From Betaproteobacteria bacterium SG8_41 (GTDB taxonomy: Bacteria > Pseudomonadota > Gammaproteobacteria > Burkholderiales > SG8-41), in assembly GCA_001303585.1 (NCBI GenBank), contig LJTT01000034.1, positions 18,977 through 82,976 on the forward strand: a stretch of 64,000 bases of DNA, read 5' to 3'. The position numbers and the translations under genes were made by a program. A model generated the notes under the pieces. It was not told the DNA's origin, searched no databases, and saw nothing but the letters and a program-made list of their open reading frames with translations. Of this stretch, positions 25,795 to 34,645 are shown in pieces (positions within the stretch are counted from its first letter, which is position 1; each line of letters opens with the position of its first letter).

Positions 25795-28428
25795 CTAGCG
25801 ATTCAAGCGCCAGTCGTAGGGCGTGTAAACCAGGCGTAGCCGCTCCGCGCGGTCCTCGATGCGCGCGGCTGCTTCTCGATCGTAGAGATATCGCGCCACC
25901 AGCCGCTGGACGGCATCGGGCGCCGCCCCGAAATCCGAACGATACCAGCGGAAAATCTCGCAAACGTGCAACTCCTCGCCGACGAGGCGGGTACTCGCGT
26001 TGATGAAGGTGTGCGCCGCGGCATCGAGCTGTTCCTCCAGGTGCGCGGCATCGTAGGCTTCGATCGGCGGACAGGTGCGGCTTGCGCATACCAGCGCGAA
26101 ATGAATGCGCGGATCGATCTCGCGCACGGCCCAGCGCCGGCGCGGGTCGCTCCCGCGCAGGCGCCGGCGCAGTCGGTAGGGCGGCACGGCATTGGCACGC
26201 AGGATCCCGTGCTCGATATCGGACGCGTTGACGCTCTCGCCGCCCACGCGATAGCGCACGCACTCAAAGAAGAATGGTACTTCGCGCACGGACTCGCGAA
26301 TGCCAAGCTCCACGACGCCGTGAATGACGAGCGTATTGAACACGTTCATCCAGAAAGCGACGCGCTGCGTGTCCGATTCAAGCGCCGCGGGGTCGAACGA
26401 CGCGAGCTGCGCGGCCAGACCGCGGAAGGTGCCGTAGGCGGCGCTGCAGCGGATCCCCGCGTAATCGATTCTGCGCGCGTGTCCATCGTAGAACTGGCCG
26501 CGCACGACATTCATCGCGCGCTTCATCGCCTGCGCCGGGTCGGCAGCGCGTTCGCCCGCGGGCTCCGCGCCCTCATTGAGCACCGAGCGGCCGAGGAGCA
26601 AGGCGAGCTTGCGGCCGGTGCTGATCGGAGGCGGCTCGACCCGGGGCCGGCGCGCCTCGCGATAACGCAGGATCGCAGCCGCGTATCCGATGTGTGAATA
26701 GGCCTGCGGAAAATTGCCGGTGATCTCCTGATAACGCGGCTCGTACTGCTCGCCGAAGAGGCCAAGGTGGTTGGTGTAGCGCCCGATCTCGCGCAGGTAC
26801 TCGTCCACCTCGTCGAGCCGGCCCTGCAGAATCAGGCAGTGCAAATACCAGAAGAGGCAGATCATGAAGCCCTGCTCCTGGCCGTCGAGGCCATCGTCGA
26901 GCTCGTAGCGCAGCATGGCGCGCTCGCGCAACAGCTCGCGCTCGACGACGGCGATGGTGCCTGCGACACGCTCGTCCTCAATCGGAAGGAAGCCGTTTAG
27001 CGGTATGAGGAGCAGCGCGGCGTCGACCGCCTCGGTTTCATAGTGCTGCGTGAAACAGCCGCGCCGATGGTTGAAACCGCGCGCCAGAATCTCGGCGCGA
27101 ATGGCTTCGCGCTCGCCGGTCCAGCGCGCAAAGTCCCCGGGGAATCCATAGTGATCGGCGATCTTGATCGCGCGGTCGAGCGCGACCCAGCACATGAGCT
27201 TGGAGTGCACGTAATGACGCGGGCCGATGCGCGCCTCCCATATCCCGTCATCGGGCTCGCGCCAGATGCGGATCACCTCGTCGACGAGCGGGCGCAGGAG
27301 TGACCAGTGGTCGAAGCGGATCTTTCCTACAAGTCGCGAGAGCGCGAACAAGGCATCGAGCAACTCGCCGTAAATATCGTGCTGGCGCTGATGAACCACG
27401 AACTGGCCAATGCGCACGGGGCGCGAGTTCTTGTAGCCGGCAAGGTGAACAAGCTCCGTTTCGTCACCAGGCGGACACGGCTGCTGCAGCTGGTAGAGGA
27501 TGGAAAGCCGCCCCGGCTCGGTCGCGTGCCGGGCGACCTCCTTTAACCACGCGAGGTAATGCTCGGTCTCCGTGACGTGGCCGAGCTCGTACAGGGCCGC
27601 GAGTGTCATGCTGGTGTCGCGGATCCAGCTCAGCCGGTAGTCCCAATTGCGCTCGCCGCCGATGATGGCGGGCAGCGAGGTCGTGCCGGCGGCGGCGATC
27701 GCGCCGGTGGTCTGGAGTTGCAGCAGTTTCAGCACGAGGGCAGTGCGGTCGAGTTGCTCCTGCCACCAGCCCTCGAGCGGCACGCGTCCCGTTTCGCTCT
27801 GTGATACCCACGCTTCCCAGTAGCGTTGCGTTGCCTCGAGCATGCCCTCGAAGCTGGCCGGATCGCGTGGCAGATCGCATTCGCCGAAGCCGAGCGCGAG
27901 CCAAAGCGTCTCGCCTTGCGCGAGGGTCACACGCGCGCGCTCGCCCTCCCAAGAGAGCGGGCGGCTGGTCACTAGCGTGAGGCGCTCCTGGCCGCCGGTG
28001 AACACCGTGGCGTTACCCATCTCGCTGCGTGCTGGCACGATGCGCGCATAATCGAACCGCGGCGCGCATTCGACCTCGAACGTGATGGAGCCGCGCGTTG
28101 CGCTGGCGCGGCGCATCAGCAGGGAGGCCCCGGGAGGACGCGCGCTGTCCACCGCGAGAAAATCCGTCAGTTCCAGCTCGCTGCCCGCGGCGCGAAAGCG
28201 GGTCTGCAGTATGTTCGTCCGCGGAAGATAGGCTTGCGCGGAATCATACGGCCTGTCCGGGCCGACGCTGTAACGCCCGCCCTTATCGTCGTCGAGGAGT
28301 GAGGCGAAAACCGAAGGCGAATCCATGAACGGCAGGCACATCCAGTCGAGCGCGCCGTCGCTGCCCACCAGCGCGAGCGTGGCGCCGTTGCCGATGACTC
28401 CGTAATCGCCGATCTTCTTGTAAGCCAT
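25795..28428 (-). CDS. GH15-family glycoside hydrolase fused to a C-terminal DUF547 domain
   Basis: About 877 residues from MAYKKIGDYGVIGNGATLALVG, the usual opening of bacterial GH15 (glucoamylase/trehalase-like) proteins. In-frame upstream Met codons at 28494 and 28551 are alternatives. GH15 signatures are GERNWDYRLSWIRDTSMTLAALYELG and LDGQEQGFMICLFWYLHCLILQGRLDE, over residues 1-600. A linker (LLLGRSVLNEGAEPAGERAADPAQAMKRA) leads to a DUF547 domain of about 240 residues: RIDYAGIRCSAAYGTFRGLAAQL, VAFWMNVFNTLVIHGVV and FALVCASRTCPPIEAYDA. DUF547 usually occurs as a stand-alone secreted or plant-type protein, so the fusion is unusual. No signal peptide is seen. The likely substrate is an intracellular alpha-glucan or trehalose; the neighbouring pentose-phosphate genes would use the glucose. 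Confidence 0.88.
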   Translation of the reverse strand: MAYKKIGDYGVIGNGATLALVGSDGALDWMCLPFMDSPSVFASLLDDDKGGRYSVGPDRPYDSAQAYLPRTNILQTRFRAAGSELELTDFLAVDSARPPGASLLMRRASATRGSITFEVECAPRFDYARIVPARSEMGNATVFTGGQERLTLVTSRPLSWEGERARVTLAQGETLWLALGFGECDLPRDPASFEGMLEATQRYWEAWVSQSETGRVPLEGWWQEQLDRTALVLKLLQLQTTGAIAAAGTTSLPAIIGGERNWDYRLSWIRDTSMTLAALYELGHVTETEHYLAWLKEVARHATEPGRLSILYQLQQPCPPGDETELVHLAGYKNSRPVRIGQFVVHQRQHDIYGELLDALFALSRLVGKIRFDHWSLLRPLVDEVIRIWREPDDGIWEARIGPRHYVHSKLMCWVALDRAIKIADHYGFPGDFARWTGEREAIRAEILARGFNHRRGCFTQHYETEAVDAALLLIPLNGFLPIEDERVAGTIAVVERELLRERAMLRYELDDGLDGQEQGFMICLFWYLHCLILQGRLDEVDEYLREIGRYTNHLGLFGEQYEPRYQEITGNFPQAYSHIGYAAAILRYREARRPRVEPPPISTGRKLALLLGRSVLNEGAEPAGERAADPAQAMKRAMNVVRGQFYDGHARRIDYAGIRCSAAYGTFRGLAAQLASFDPAALESDTQRVAFWMNVFNTLVIHGVVELGIRESVREVPFFFECVRYRVGGESVNASDIEHGILRANAVPPYRLRRRLRGSDPRRRWAVREIDPRIHFALVCASRTCPPIEAYDAAHLEEQLDAAAHTFINASTRLVGEELHVCEIFRWYRSDFGAAPDAVQRLVARYLYDREAAARIEDRAERLRLVYTPYDWRLNR

Positions 28429-28636
28429 CGTCGCATCCCAATTTTCATTTACGGCAAAGCGGGCGTGATGGATGTCACCGCCCGGCGGATTCATTTTCTC
28501 GAAAAATGCAACCAACGGTGCCGGCGCAATGCCTGCCGCAGGCCATGGCAAGGCGCGTCAGGAGCGCGCTCTACGCGGTGGCACGCAGCGCGGCGCCCCA
28601 GTCTCCGGCGAGACCGTCTGAAAGTCCGCAGACAGA

Positions 28637-28642
28637 TATAAT
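28637..28642 (+). promoter_or_regulatory. Candidate -10 element upstream of the DUF4124 gene
   Basis: Perfect TATAAT at 28637-28642, 54 nt before the ATG of the downstream gene, in an otherwise GC-rich spacer. No convincing -35 hexamer is seen at 17 nt, so strength is uncertain. Confidence 0.4.
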
Positions 28643-28695
28643 ATAGGCCTTGGCGCTCGTGTTCCGCGAGCGCGGCTTTCCACGGGAGAGCGATC

Positions 28696-29160
28696 ATGTT
28701 CGCGCGTATCTTGGCATCCGGATGCTTCGTTGCTTTCGCACTGCTCGCGCAGGCGGCTGCGGCGCAAACGGTATATAAATCCACCATGCCCGACGGCCGC
28801 GTGATTTTTGGCGATCGCCCTGAGGCGGGGGCGGCGAAGGTCGAATCATCCGAGCCCGACACGTCCAAGAGGGGCGTACAACTCACCCCGCCCGGCGCCG
28901 GGCGCAAAGTCGAGGAGATGAGGACCAGGCGTGAGAGCGGCGAGGCCAAGGAGGAACAATTGCGCCAGGCCGAGGAGGCCGTGCGCAATGCCGAGGTGGC
29001 GCTCGCGAACGGGAAGGAGCCTCTTCCCGGGGAACGCATCGGCACCGCGGGCGGCGCGAGCCGGCTTAACGATGCTTACTGGGCCCGGCAGAAGAAGCTC
29101 AAGGAGGACCTGGTCAAAGCACGCGACAATCTGAATAGATTGCGCATCGCGGACAAGTAA
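28696..29160 (+). CDS. DUF4124 domain-containing exported protein
   Basis: 154 residues. A signal peptide (MFARILASGCFVAFALLAQAAAAQ) is followed by the DUF4124 start TVYKSTMPDGRVIFGDRPEAGAAKVE, a short beta domain common in beta- and gammaproteobacterial periplasmic proteins. A charged coiled-coil-like helix follows (EEMRTRRESGEAKEEQLRQAEEAVRNAEVAL), then LNDAYWARQKKLKEDLVKARDNLNRLRIA. Function of DUF4124 is unknown; envelope location is inferred from the signal peptide. Transcribed divergently from the GH15-DUF547 gene. Confidence 0.85.
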   Translation: MFARILASGCFVAFALLAQAAAAQTVYKSTMPDGRVIFGDRPEAGAAKVESSEPDTSKRGVQLTPPGAGRKVEEMRTRRESGEAKEEQLRQAEEAVRNAEVALANGKEPLPGERIGTAGGASRLNDAYWARQKKLKEDLVKARDNLNRLRIADK

Positions 29161-29237
29161 CTTTACGGCCGGGGAATAATCTTGCGTGGGCCGCTTGATC
29201 GAGCGGAAACGGACGGCGAACCCGGGGCAACCTGCAA

Positions 29238-29543
29238 ATGCTGACGTATGAGGATTGCGTGGCCCTGTCGGGCCTGACTGAGGAAGAAATCGCGGCGATC
29301 GCCGAGCACGAGCACATCCCCGAGCTTGCGGCCGCGGAAATGGGCAATTACCTCTGCCGCTCGCCGTCCGGAGAGCTGCGAATCAAGCGCATGATCGTGG
29401 ACGACATCGAGGCCGCCAGCGTCGCCGGCAAGCTGGATCGCGTGGCAGCGCTCAGGCTCGTGCTGCGCCACTTCGTCGAGTGCCATCCGGGCGGCGACGA
29501 GCGGCACCGGCCGCGCGGCGGCGCCGGCGAGCGGCCCCGCTAG
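29238..29543 (+). CDS. Conserved small hypothetical protein
   Basis: 101 residues: MLTYEDCVALSGLTEEEIAAIAEHEHIPELAAAEMGNYLCRSPSGELRIKRMIVDDI. I recognise the opening as a small acidic helical protein recurrent in betaproteobacteria, without a named function. There are no membrane segments. The last 15 residues (GGDERHRPRGGAGERPR) are low-complexity and may be loosely conserved. It follows the DUF4124 gene by 77 nt on the same strand. Confidence 0.7.
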   Translation: MLTYEDCVALSGLTEEEIAAIAEHEHIPELAAAEMGNYLCRSPSGELRIKRMIVDDIEAASVAGKLDRVAALRLVLRHFVECHPGGDERHRPRGGAGERPR

Positions 29544-29568
29544 AATTCTGCCGCCGCGTGCGTAGTGA

Positions 29569-30798
29569 TCAGCTGCCCAATGCGCTGAGCGTCTGAAACG
29601 CGAGCATCGCGCTCGTCAGGACAAAACCCGCGACCGGAATCCAGGCAGGGTAGGCGCGAACGCCCGGCGGGGCGGGTTCGCGGCGCTTGACGCGCAGGAG
29701 CGTGATGTGAATGAGCGTGAAGACGATGAGCACTGTGAAGCTGGTCGCCTTGGCCAGTGTCACGAGCGGCAGCCACAGGGCTAGCACCAGAACCGCCACG
29801 GTCACGAGTGCGGTCGCGTAATGCGGGGTGCGCCGCCGCGCGTGAACGCGCCCGAGCCAGCGCGGCAGCCACCCCGCCTCGCTCATGCCGTAGAGGACGC
29901 GCGCGCACTTGATGATCTGCACCAGCGCGCCGTTGACCACCGCGAACAGGCTGATGAGCGCGATCACCACCGGCGCCTGTCCGGTCTCGCGCTCGAATAT
30001 CAGGGCAAGCGGCGCATCGGTAGCGGCCAGCTCGGCTGCCGGCAGCGCGAGCACGGCGGCAGTTGCGATCAGCAGATACAGTGCCGATGCGACGACCATC
30101 GCGAGGAGGATGGCGCGCGGCATGGCGCGCCGGGGATCCCGCACCTCCTCGGCGACATTGACCATGTCCTCGAACCCGATGAACGCATAGAACGCGAGGA
30201 ACGCGGCGGCGGCGATCGCCGCCCACGCCGCTGTTTCGAACGGCGGCAGAAGCTCCGGCAGGCGCGCCGGAAAGGTCGCGAGGCTTTCGGCCGAGACGGC
30301 AAGAATCAGGAAGAGTCCGGCGATCTCGATGAGCGTGATGACGGTGGCGACGATCGCGGATTCCTTTATGCCCCAGGTCGCGAGCGCGCCCAATCCGGCG
30401 ACGATCAGCGTAATGACCACCCAGGGGGGCCACTCGACGAAGATGTCGAGATAGCCGACGAATCCGTTCACCAGCGTTGCGCTGGACACCAGGCCGGAAA
30501 TCACGAGGAGCAGGCCGACCACGAGGGAGAGCGGGCGTAAACCGAAGCCTTCCTGGACGTAAACGGCCTCGCCCGCGCACTTGGGGTAACGCGCGGAAAG
30601 TTCGGCGTACGAGAGTGCCGTCACCGCTGCGACGATCCCGGCGACGAGGAAGGCAACCGGCGCGTAAAGGCCGGCGATTCCGGCGATCTTCCCGACGAGG
30701 ACATAGATGCCGGCGCCCAGAATGGTTCCCAGTCCATAGAACGTGAGAAACGCGACATTGAGGGCGCGCTTGAGCCCGACTTGATCACGCTGGCTCAC
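29569..30798 (-). CDS. APC family amino acid permease
   Basis: About 409 residues with roughly twelve hydrophobic helices. The opening RALNVAFLTFYGLGTILGAGIYVLVGKIAGIAG holds the G-x-G-x-I-x-G substrate-binding loop of amino acid-polyamine-organocation transporters. AFYAFIGFEDMVNVAEEVRDPRRAMPRAI is the second family signature. Specific substrate is unknown. The ORF track extends to 30867 through repeat sequence. GTG at 30798 has AGGAA eight bases upstream and begins directly before the conserved region, so it is preferred. A long GTGAATC array lies immediately upstream. Confidence 0.88.
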   Translation of the reverse strand: MSQRDQVGLKRALNVAFLTFYGLGTILGAGIYVLVGKIAGIAGLYAPVAFLVAGIVAAVTALSYAELSARYPKCAGEAVYVQEGFGLRPLSLVVGLLLVISGLVSSATLVNGFVGYLDIFVEWPPWVVITLIVAGLGALATWGIKESAIVATVITLIEIAGLFLILAVSAESLATFPARLPELLPPFETAAWAAIAAAAFLAFYAFIGFEDMVNVAEEVRDPRRAMPRAILLAMVVASALYLLIATAAVLALPAAELAATDAPLALIFERETGQAPVVIALISLFAVVNGALVQIIKCARVLYGMSEAGWLPRWLGRVHARRRTPHYATALVTVAVLVLALWLPLVTLAKATSFTVLIVFTLIHITLLRVKRREPAPPGVRAYPAWIPVAGFVLTSAMLAFQTLSALGS

Positions 30799-30869
30799 GG
30801 GGGAAATTCCTGAAAATGGTGACGACCTGTGTTTGAGGGTGAACGGTGAGCAGCGGGCGGTTTCCAACT

Positions 30870-31004
30870 AATCGTGAATCGTGAATCGTGAATCGTGAAT
30901 CGTGAATCGTGAATCGTGAATCGTGAATCGTGAATCGTGAATCGTGAATCGTGAATCGTGAATTGAATCGTGAATCGTGAATCGTGAATCGTGAATCGTG
31001 AGAC
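30870..31004. repeat. GTGAATC heptamer array, about 17 units
   Basis: Twelve exact GTGAATC units from 30874, then a variant GTGAATT, a 5-nt partial unit (GAATC) that shifts the register, and four more exact units, decaying to GTGAGAC at 31004. It lies between the APC permease start and the carbamate kinase stop. Confidence 0.95.
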
Positions 31005-31059
31005 CTGAAACATTAAACCTGAAACGCGGGAGACCTTTCATCGCGCGGGGCGCGACTCC

Positions 31060-31965
31060 TCAGCCGGCGCGAACCGTCGTGCCGCATCGGCCATCCAGTA
31101 TTTGCATCGCGTCGTCGAGCCGTCCAATGCCGGCGACACCGCGCGTTGCTTCGACGAAGCGGCACGCTGCCTCAACCTTGGGCCCCATCGTGCCAGCGGC
31201 GAATGGGTGGCGGCGGAGCTCCCGCGGCGTCGTCTCCCGCAGCGCGCGCGCCGCGGGCGTGTTCCACTCGAGATAGACGGCGTCGACGTCGGTGAGCATC
31301 AACAGGGCGTTCGCCTTGATCGCGCGCGCGAGCAGGGCTGCCGCGAGATCCTTGTCGATAACCGCCTCGACGCCCCGAATCCCGCCTCCCTGCGTCACCA
31401 CGACCGGTATCCCGCCGCCGCCGGCACAGATCACGATGACGCCGGCGTCCACGAGGAGGCGGATCGTGGCGAGCTCGAGAACACGCCGCGGCTCGGGCGA
31501 AGGCACGACGCGCCGCCATACATCGCCGTCCGGCGCGATGCTCCAGCCGCGTGCTTGTGCGAGGCGCTTTGCCTGCTCCGCGGTATAGGTGAGGCCGATG
31601 GGCTTGTCCGGCTTGCTGAAGGCCGGGTCGTCAGCGTCGACTTGGATCTGGGTGAGAAGCGTGGCGATGCGCCGGTCGGGCAGGCGTGAGGCAAGCTCCT
31701 GCTCAATCAGGTAGCCGATCATGCCCTCGGTTTCGGCGTCGAGCACATCGAGCGGAAACGGTGGTACACGTGCCGACTCTTCCGCCTGCAGGGCGAGCAG
31801 TCCGACCTGGGGACCGTTGCCGTGGGTGACGACCACGGCGTGAGCGCGCGCGATGCTCGCAACCGCGTCTGCGGCGCTTGCCACATTGCGCCGCTGTGCC
31901 TGGGCGCTAGGCGGCTCCCCCCGCTTCAGCAGCGCGTTGCCTCCGAGCGCGACGACGACTTTCAC
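31060..31965 (-). CDS. arcC: Carbamate kinase
   Basis: 301 residues. It interconverts carbamoyl phosphate and ADP with ATP and carbamate. Amino-acid-kinase fold blocks: VVVALGGNALLKRG at the start, VVVTHGNGPQVGLLALQ, PLDVLDAETEGMIGYLIEQEL, ICAGGGGIPVV, VIDKDLAAALLA, LMLTDVDAVYLEW and GTMGPKVEAACRFVEATRGVAGIG. All are typical. The start is GTG at 31965, overlapping the TGA of the upstream gene (GTGA), so translation is coupled. No arcA or arcB is adjacent; the partner gene is the cyclic-diphosphoglycerate-synthase-like protein instead. Confidence 0.92.
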   Translation of the reverse strand: MKVVVALGGNALLKRGEPPSAQAQRRNVASAADAVASIARAHAVVVTHGNGPQVGLLALQAEESARVPPFPLDVLDAETEGMIGYLIEQELASRLPDRRIATLLTQIQVDADDPAFSKPDKPIGLTYTAEQAKRLAQARGWSIAPDGDVWRRVVPSPEPRRVLELATIRLLVDAGVIVICAGGGGIPVVVTQGGGIRGVEAVIDKDLAAALLARAIKANALLMLTDVDAVYLEWNTPAARALRETTPRELRRHPFAAGTMGPKVEAACRFVEATRGVAGIGRLDDAMQILDGRCGTTVRAG

Positions 31966-33341
31966 AGCGCGCGCTCCAGCCGCTGCGTAAGGAAGTCATC
32001 CACATACGCCCACAAGCCCGGCGTGCCGGTCTCGGCATATTCATAGCGTGCCCGCACGACCGGCTTCGCGACGCGAAGCAGCGCGGCGAGATCGATGGGT
32101 GTGCCGGCCACCACGACATCGGCCTCGGCCGCGTCGATGGTCTCGCGCAGCGCCGCGACCTGGTCGGGCGAGTACCCCATGGCGGGCAACACGGGACCGA
32201 TGTGCGGATAGGCAGCGTAGACATCGGCTATCAGGGGCGCAGCCCATGGGCGCGGGTCCACGATGTGCGCGGCGCCTGCCTGCCTGGCCGCGATGAAAGC
32301 CGCGCCGTACGGCATGCCGCCGTGAGTGATCGTGGGACCGTCGTCGACCGCGAGAACGGCCTTGCCGCGTACCGCGGCGGGATCCTCCAGCGTGATGGGC
32401 GATGCCCCACGCACGATCGTCGCCAGCGGATTGATGCGCTGCGCGTTCAGGACGACCCGTTCAACATCGTCCGGCATCGCTGCATTCGTTTTGGCGACGA
32501 CGATGATATGGGCCATTCGCAGCACCGCCTCGCCGGGATGGTGCGTCGTCTCGTGTCCGGGGCGCAGCGGGTCGACCAGCACGATATGAAGATCGGGCAG
32601 CAGCATCGGGAAGTCATTGTTGCCGCCATCCCAGATAATGACGTCACACTCGACCTGCGCCTGCGCAATGACTGCGGCGTAATCCACGCCCGCAAATACG
32701 ACGCTGCCGGCGGCGAGATGGGGCTCGTATTCCTCCCGCTCTTCGATCGTGCATGCGGCGAGGTCCAGGTCGGCACGGGAGGCGAACCGCTGAACGCGGG
32801 CGCGTTCAAGATCGCCATACGGCATCGGGTGGCGGAGAACGGCCACTCGTGCGCCGCGGGCGCGCGCGCGGCGCGACAGGTAGCGCACGGTCTGCGTCTT
32901 GCCGCATCCGGTTCGCACGGCGGAGACCGCGATAACGGGGACGCTTGCCTTGAGCATCGTGCGTGCCGGACCCAGCAGCACGAAATCGGCGCCGGCCGCG
33001 AGCGTACGCGACGCAAGATGCATGACGTGAGCGTGCGCAACATCGCTATAGGCGAAAACGACCTCGTTCACGCCCTGCGCGCGCACCAGTCCGTCGAGCT
33101 CGGTTTCGTCGACGATCGGGATGCCGGCCGGATAGTGCGGCCCGCTCAGGGCCGGCGGATAGCGGCGTTGAGCGATCCCCGGGATCTGAGCCGCCGTGAA
33201 GGCAACCACCTCCGCGGCCGGATCGTCGCGGTAGACGACATTGAAGTTGTGAAAGTCGCGTCCTGCGGCGCCGAGTATGACGACGCGGGTGCGACGCGCG
33301 GAATCTGACACCGAGGCACCCGTCACGCTGGTGAGTAACAT
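31962..33341 (-). CDS. Cyclic 2,3-diphosphoglycerate synthase-like P-loop protein
   Basis: 459 residues. N-terminal Rossmann-like domain RVVILGAAGRDFHNFNVVYRDDP. A P-loop NTPase core follows with SAVRTGCGKTQTVRYLSRRARARG (Walker A), then HPMPYGDL, DVIIWDGGNNDFPMLLPDLHIVLVDPLRPGHE and ITHGGMPYGAAFIAARQAGA. This layout is that of the archaeal cDPG synthetase family, which also occurs in bacteria beside carbamate kinase, where its reaction has not to my knowledge been established. Ribosome binding site GGTGAG precedes the ATG. It overlaps arcC by 4 nt, so the two products are probably needed together. Confidence 0.8.
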   Translation of the reverse strand: MLLTSVTGASVSDSARRTRVVILGAAGRDFHNFNVVYRDDPAAEVVAFTAAQIPGIAQRRYPPALSGPHYPAGIPIVDETELDGLVRAQGVNEVVFAYSDVAHAHVMHLASRTLAAGADFVLLGPARTMLKASVPVIAVSAVRTGCGKTQTVRYLSRRARARGARVAVLRHPMPYGDLERARVQRFASRADLDLAACTIEEREEYEPHLAAGSVVFAGVDYAAVIAQAQVECDVIIWDGGNNDFPMLLPDLHIVLVDPLRPGHETTHHPGEAVLRMAHIIVVAKTNAAMPDDVERVVLNAQRINPLATIVRGASPITLEDPAAVRGKAVLAVDDGPTITHGGMPYGAAFIAARQAGAAHIVDPRPWAAPLIADVYAAYPHIGPVLPAMGYSPDQVAALRETIDAAEADVVVAGTPIDLAALLRVAKPVVRARYEYAETGTPGLWAYVDDFLTQRLERAL

Positions 33342-33487
33342 GATCTCACCACGCGTTGGACCGCTGCGACTTGCGCTGGATCAAGTGGCTGCAAGAGCGG
33401 CGCCGGGTCATCGATCGAAATCGGCTTTGGGCTGTGAAGGTCGCGCAGACACTGGTGTAAGATGGCCGGCGCCAAGGAGGATTGCTC

Positions 33488-34522
33488 ATGAAAGCGATGG
33501 TGCTCAAGTCCAAGAACACGCCGTTCGTGCTCGAGAACGTACCCGACCCGGCGCCGGGCGCGGGTGAGGCGGTTGCGAAGGTGCTGGCCTGCGGCGCCGG
33601 GCTCACGATTCACCACACGCGTGCCGGGCGGGTGCCGATCCAGTATCCGCGCATCATCGGCCACGAGATCACCGGCGAGATCGTGGCGCTGGGACAGGGC
33701 GTGACCGGGCTCAAGGTCGGGGATCCGGTCACCGCCTATTTCTACCTGACGTGCGGCGAGTGTTACTGGTGCCGGATCAACCGCGAGTCGCTATGCGACA
33801 ACTTCGGCGGCTACGTCGGCCGCGATGTGGACGGCGGCTACGCCGAGTACATCAAGCTGCCCGCGAAGAATTTCCTGCGGCTGCCGGAGGGCCTCGACTG
33901 GCGCGGGAAGCCGGCCGAGATCGGCGTGATCTGCGATGCCATTGCGACACCCGTGAAAGTCATCCGGCGCGCACGCGTGATGCCTACCGACACGGTTGCC
34001 GTGTTCGGCGCGGGCGGCGGGCTTGGCGTGCACATGGCGATGGTCGCGCGCTGGGCTCGCGCAAAGGAGGTCATTGCGGTCGACACCATGGCGTCAAAGT
34101 TCGAGACGTGCCTCAAGGCCGGCGCCGACGCGACGGTAGATGCGTCCGAAGGCCGGGTCGTGGAACAGCTCATGGAACTGACGGGCGGCAAAGGCGTCGA
34201 TGTTGCAATTGACTTCGTCTCCAGCAAGTCAACGCTCGAGGCGGGCGCCGGGGCATTGGCAAAGGGCGGTCGCCTCATCACCCTCGGCGGCCACAGCGAG
34301 CCGTTCCAGCTCGACCCGGCGCAACTCCTCCGAAAGGAGATCGAGGTGATGGGCAGCCGCTATGCCACGCGCCAGGAGGTGATCGAGTCGCTCGAGTTGG
34401 TGGCGCGCGGCGAGTTCTTCCCGATCGTGACCGAGAAAGTGCCTCTCGAGCAGGCGGAAGCGATCCACGCGCGCGTCGACAAGAGCCTCGTCACCGGCCG
34501 GGCAGCACTGGTCATGACGTGA
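33488..34522 (+). CDS. Zinc-type alcohol dehydrogenase family protein lacking the catalytic-zinc Cys
   Basis: 344 residues of the medium-chain dehydrogenase fold. AAGGAGG sits seven bases before ATG 33488. GHEITGEIVALGQGV supplies the GHE ligand site. The four structural-zinc cysteines are in CGECYWCRINRESLC. The cofactor motif is VFGAGGGLGVHMAMVARWA. The usual first catalytic-zinc ligand (ACGVCxTD) reads ACGAGLTIHH here, with Gly in place of Cys, so the catalytic metal site is altered or filled differently. Expected activity is NAD(P)-linked alcohol or hydroxyacyl oxidation, substrate unknown. Transcribed divergently from the carbamate kinase pair. Confidence 0.85.
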   Translation: MKAMVLKSKNTPFVLENVPDPAPGAGEAVAKVLACGAGLTIHHTRAGRVPIQYPRIIGHEITGEIVALGQGVTGLKVGDPVTAYFYLTCGECYWCRINRESLCDNFGGYVGRDVDGGYAEYIKLPAKNFLRLPEGLDWRGKPAEIGVICDAIATPVKVIRRARVMPTDTVAVFGAGGGLGVHMAMVARWARAKEVIAVDTMASKFETCLKAGADATVDASEGRVVEQLMELTGGKGVDVAIDFVSSKSTLEAGAGALAKGGRLITLGGHSEPFQLDPAQLLRKEIEVMGSRYATRQEVIESLELVARGEFFPIVTEKVPLEQAEAIHARVDKSLVTGRAALVMT

Positions 34523-34546
34523 CGAGCGCCGCATGCGGCGCGTTCC

Positions 34547-34626
34547 GAGTTCAAAGTTTCAGGTCTCAAGTTTAAGGTTCACGTCGTAAATCCGTAACCT
34601 TGAACCTTAAACCTTGAACGTGAAAC
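34547..34626. repeat. Two heptamer tracts (GTTCAAA type and CCTTGAA type)
   Basis: GTTCCGA GTTCAAA GTTTCAG GTCTCAA GTTTAAG GTTCACG, then CCTTGAA CCTTAAA CCTTGAA CGTGAAA. Both keep 7-nt phase, between the convergent alcohol dehydrogenase and BON genes. Confidence 0.8.
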
Positions 34627-34645
34627 CGCCGCCGCGGCGCGGCGG

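Noticed and set aside
30870-31004. GTGAATC array as a CRISPR
   Set aside because: Units are contiguous 7-mers with no spacers and no cas genes nearby.
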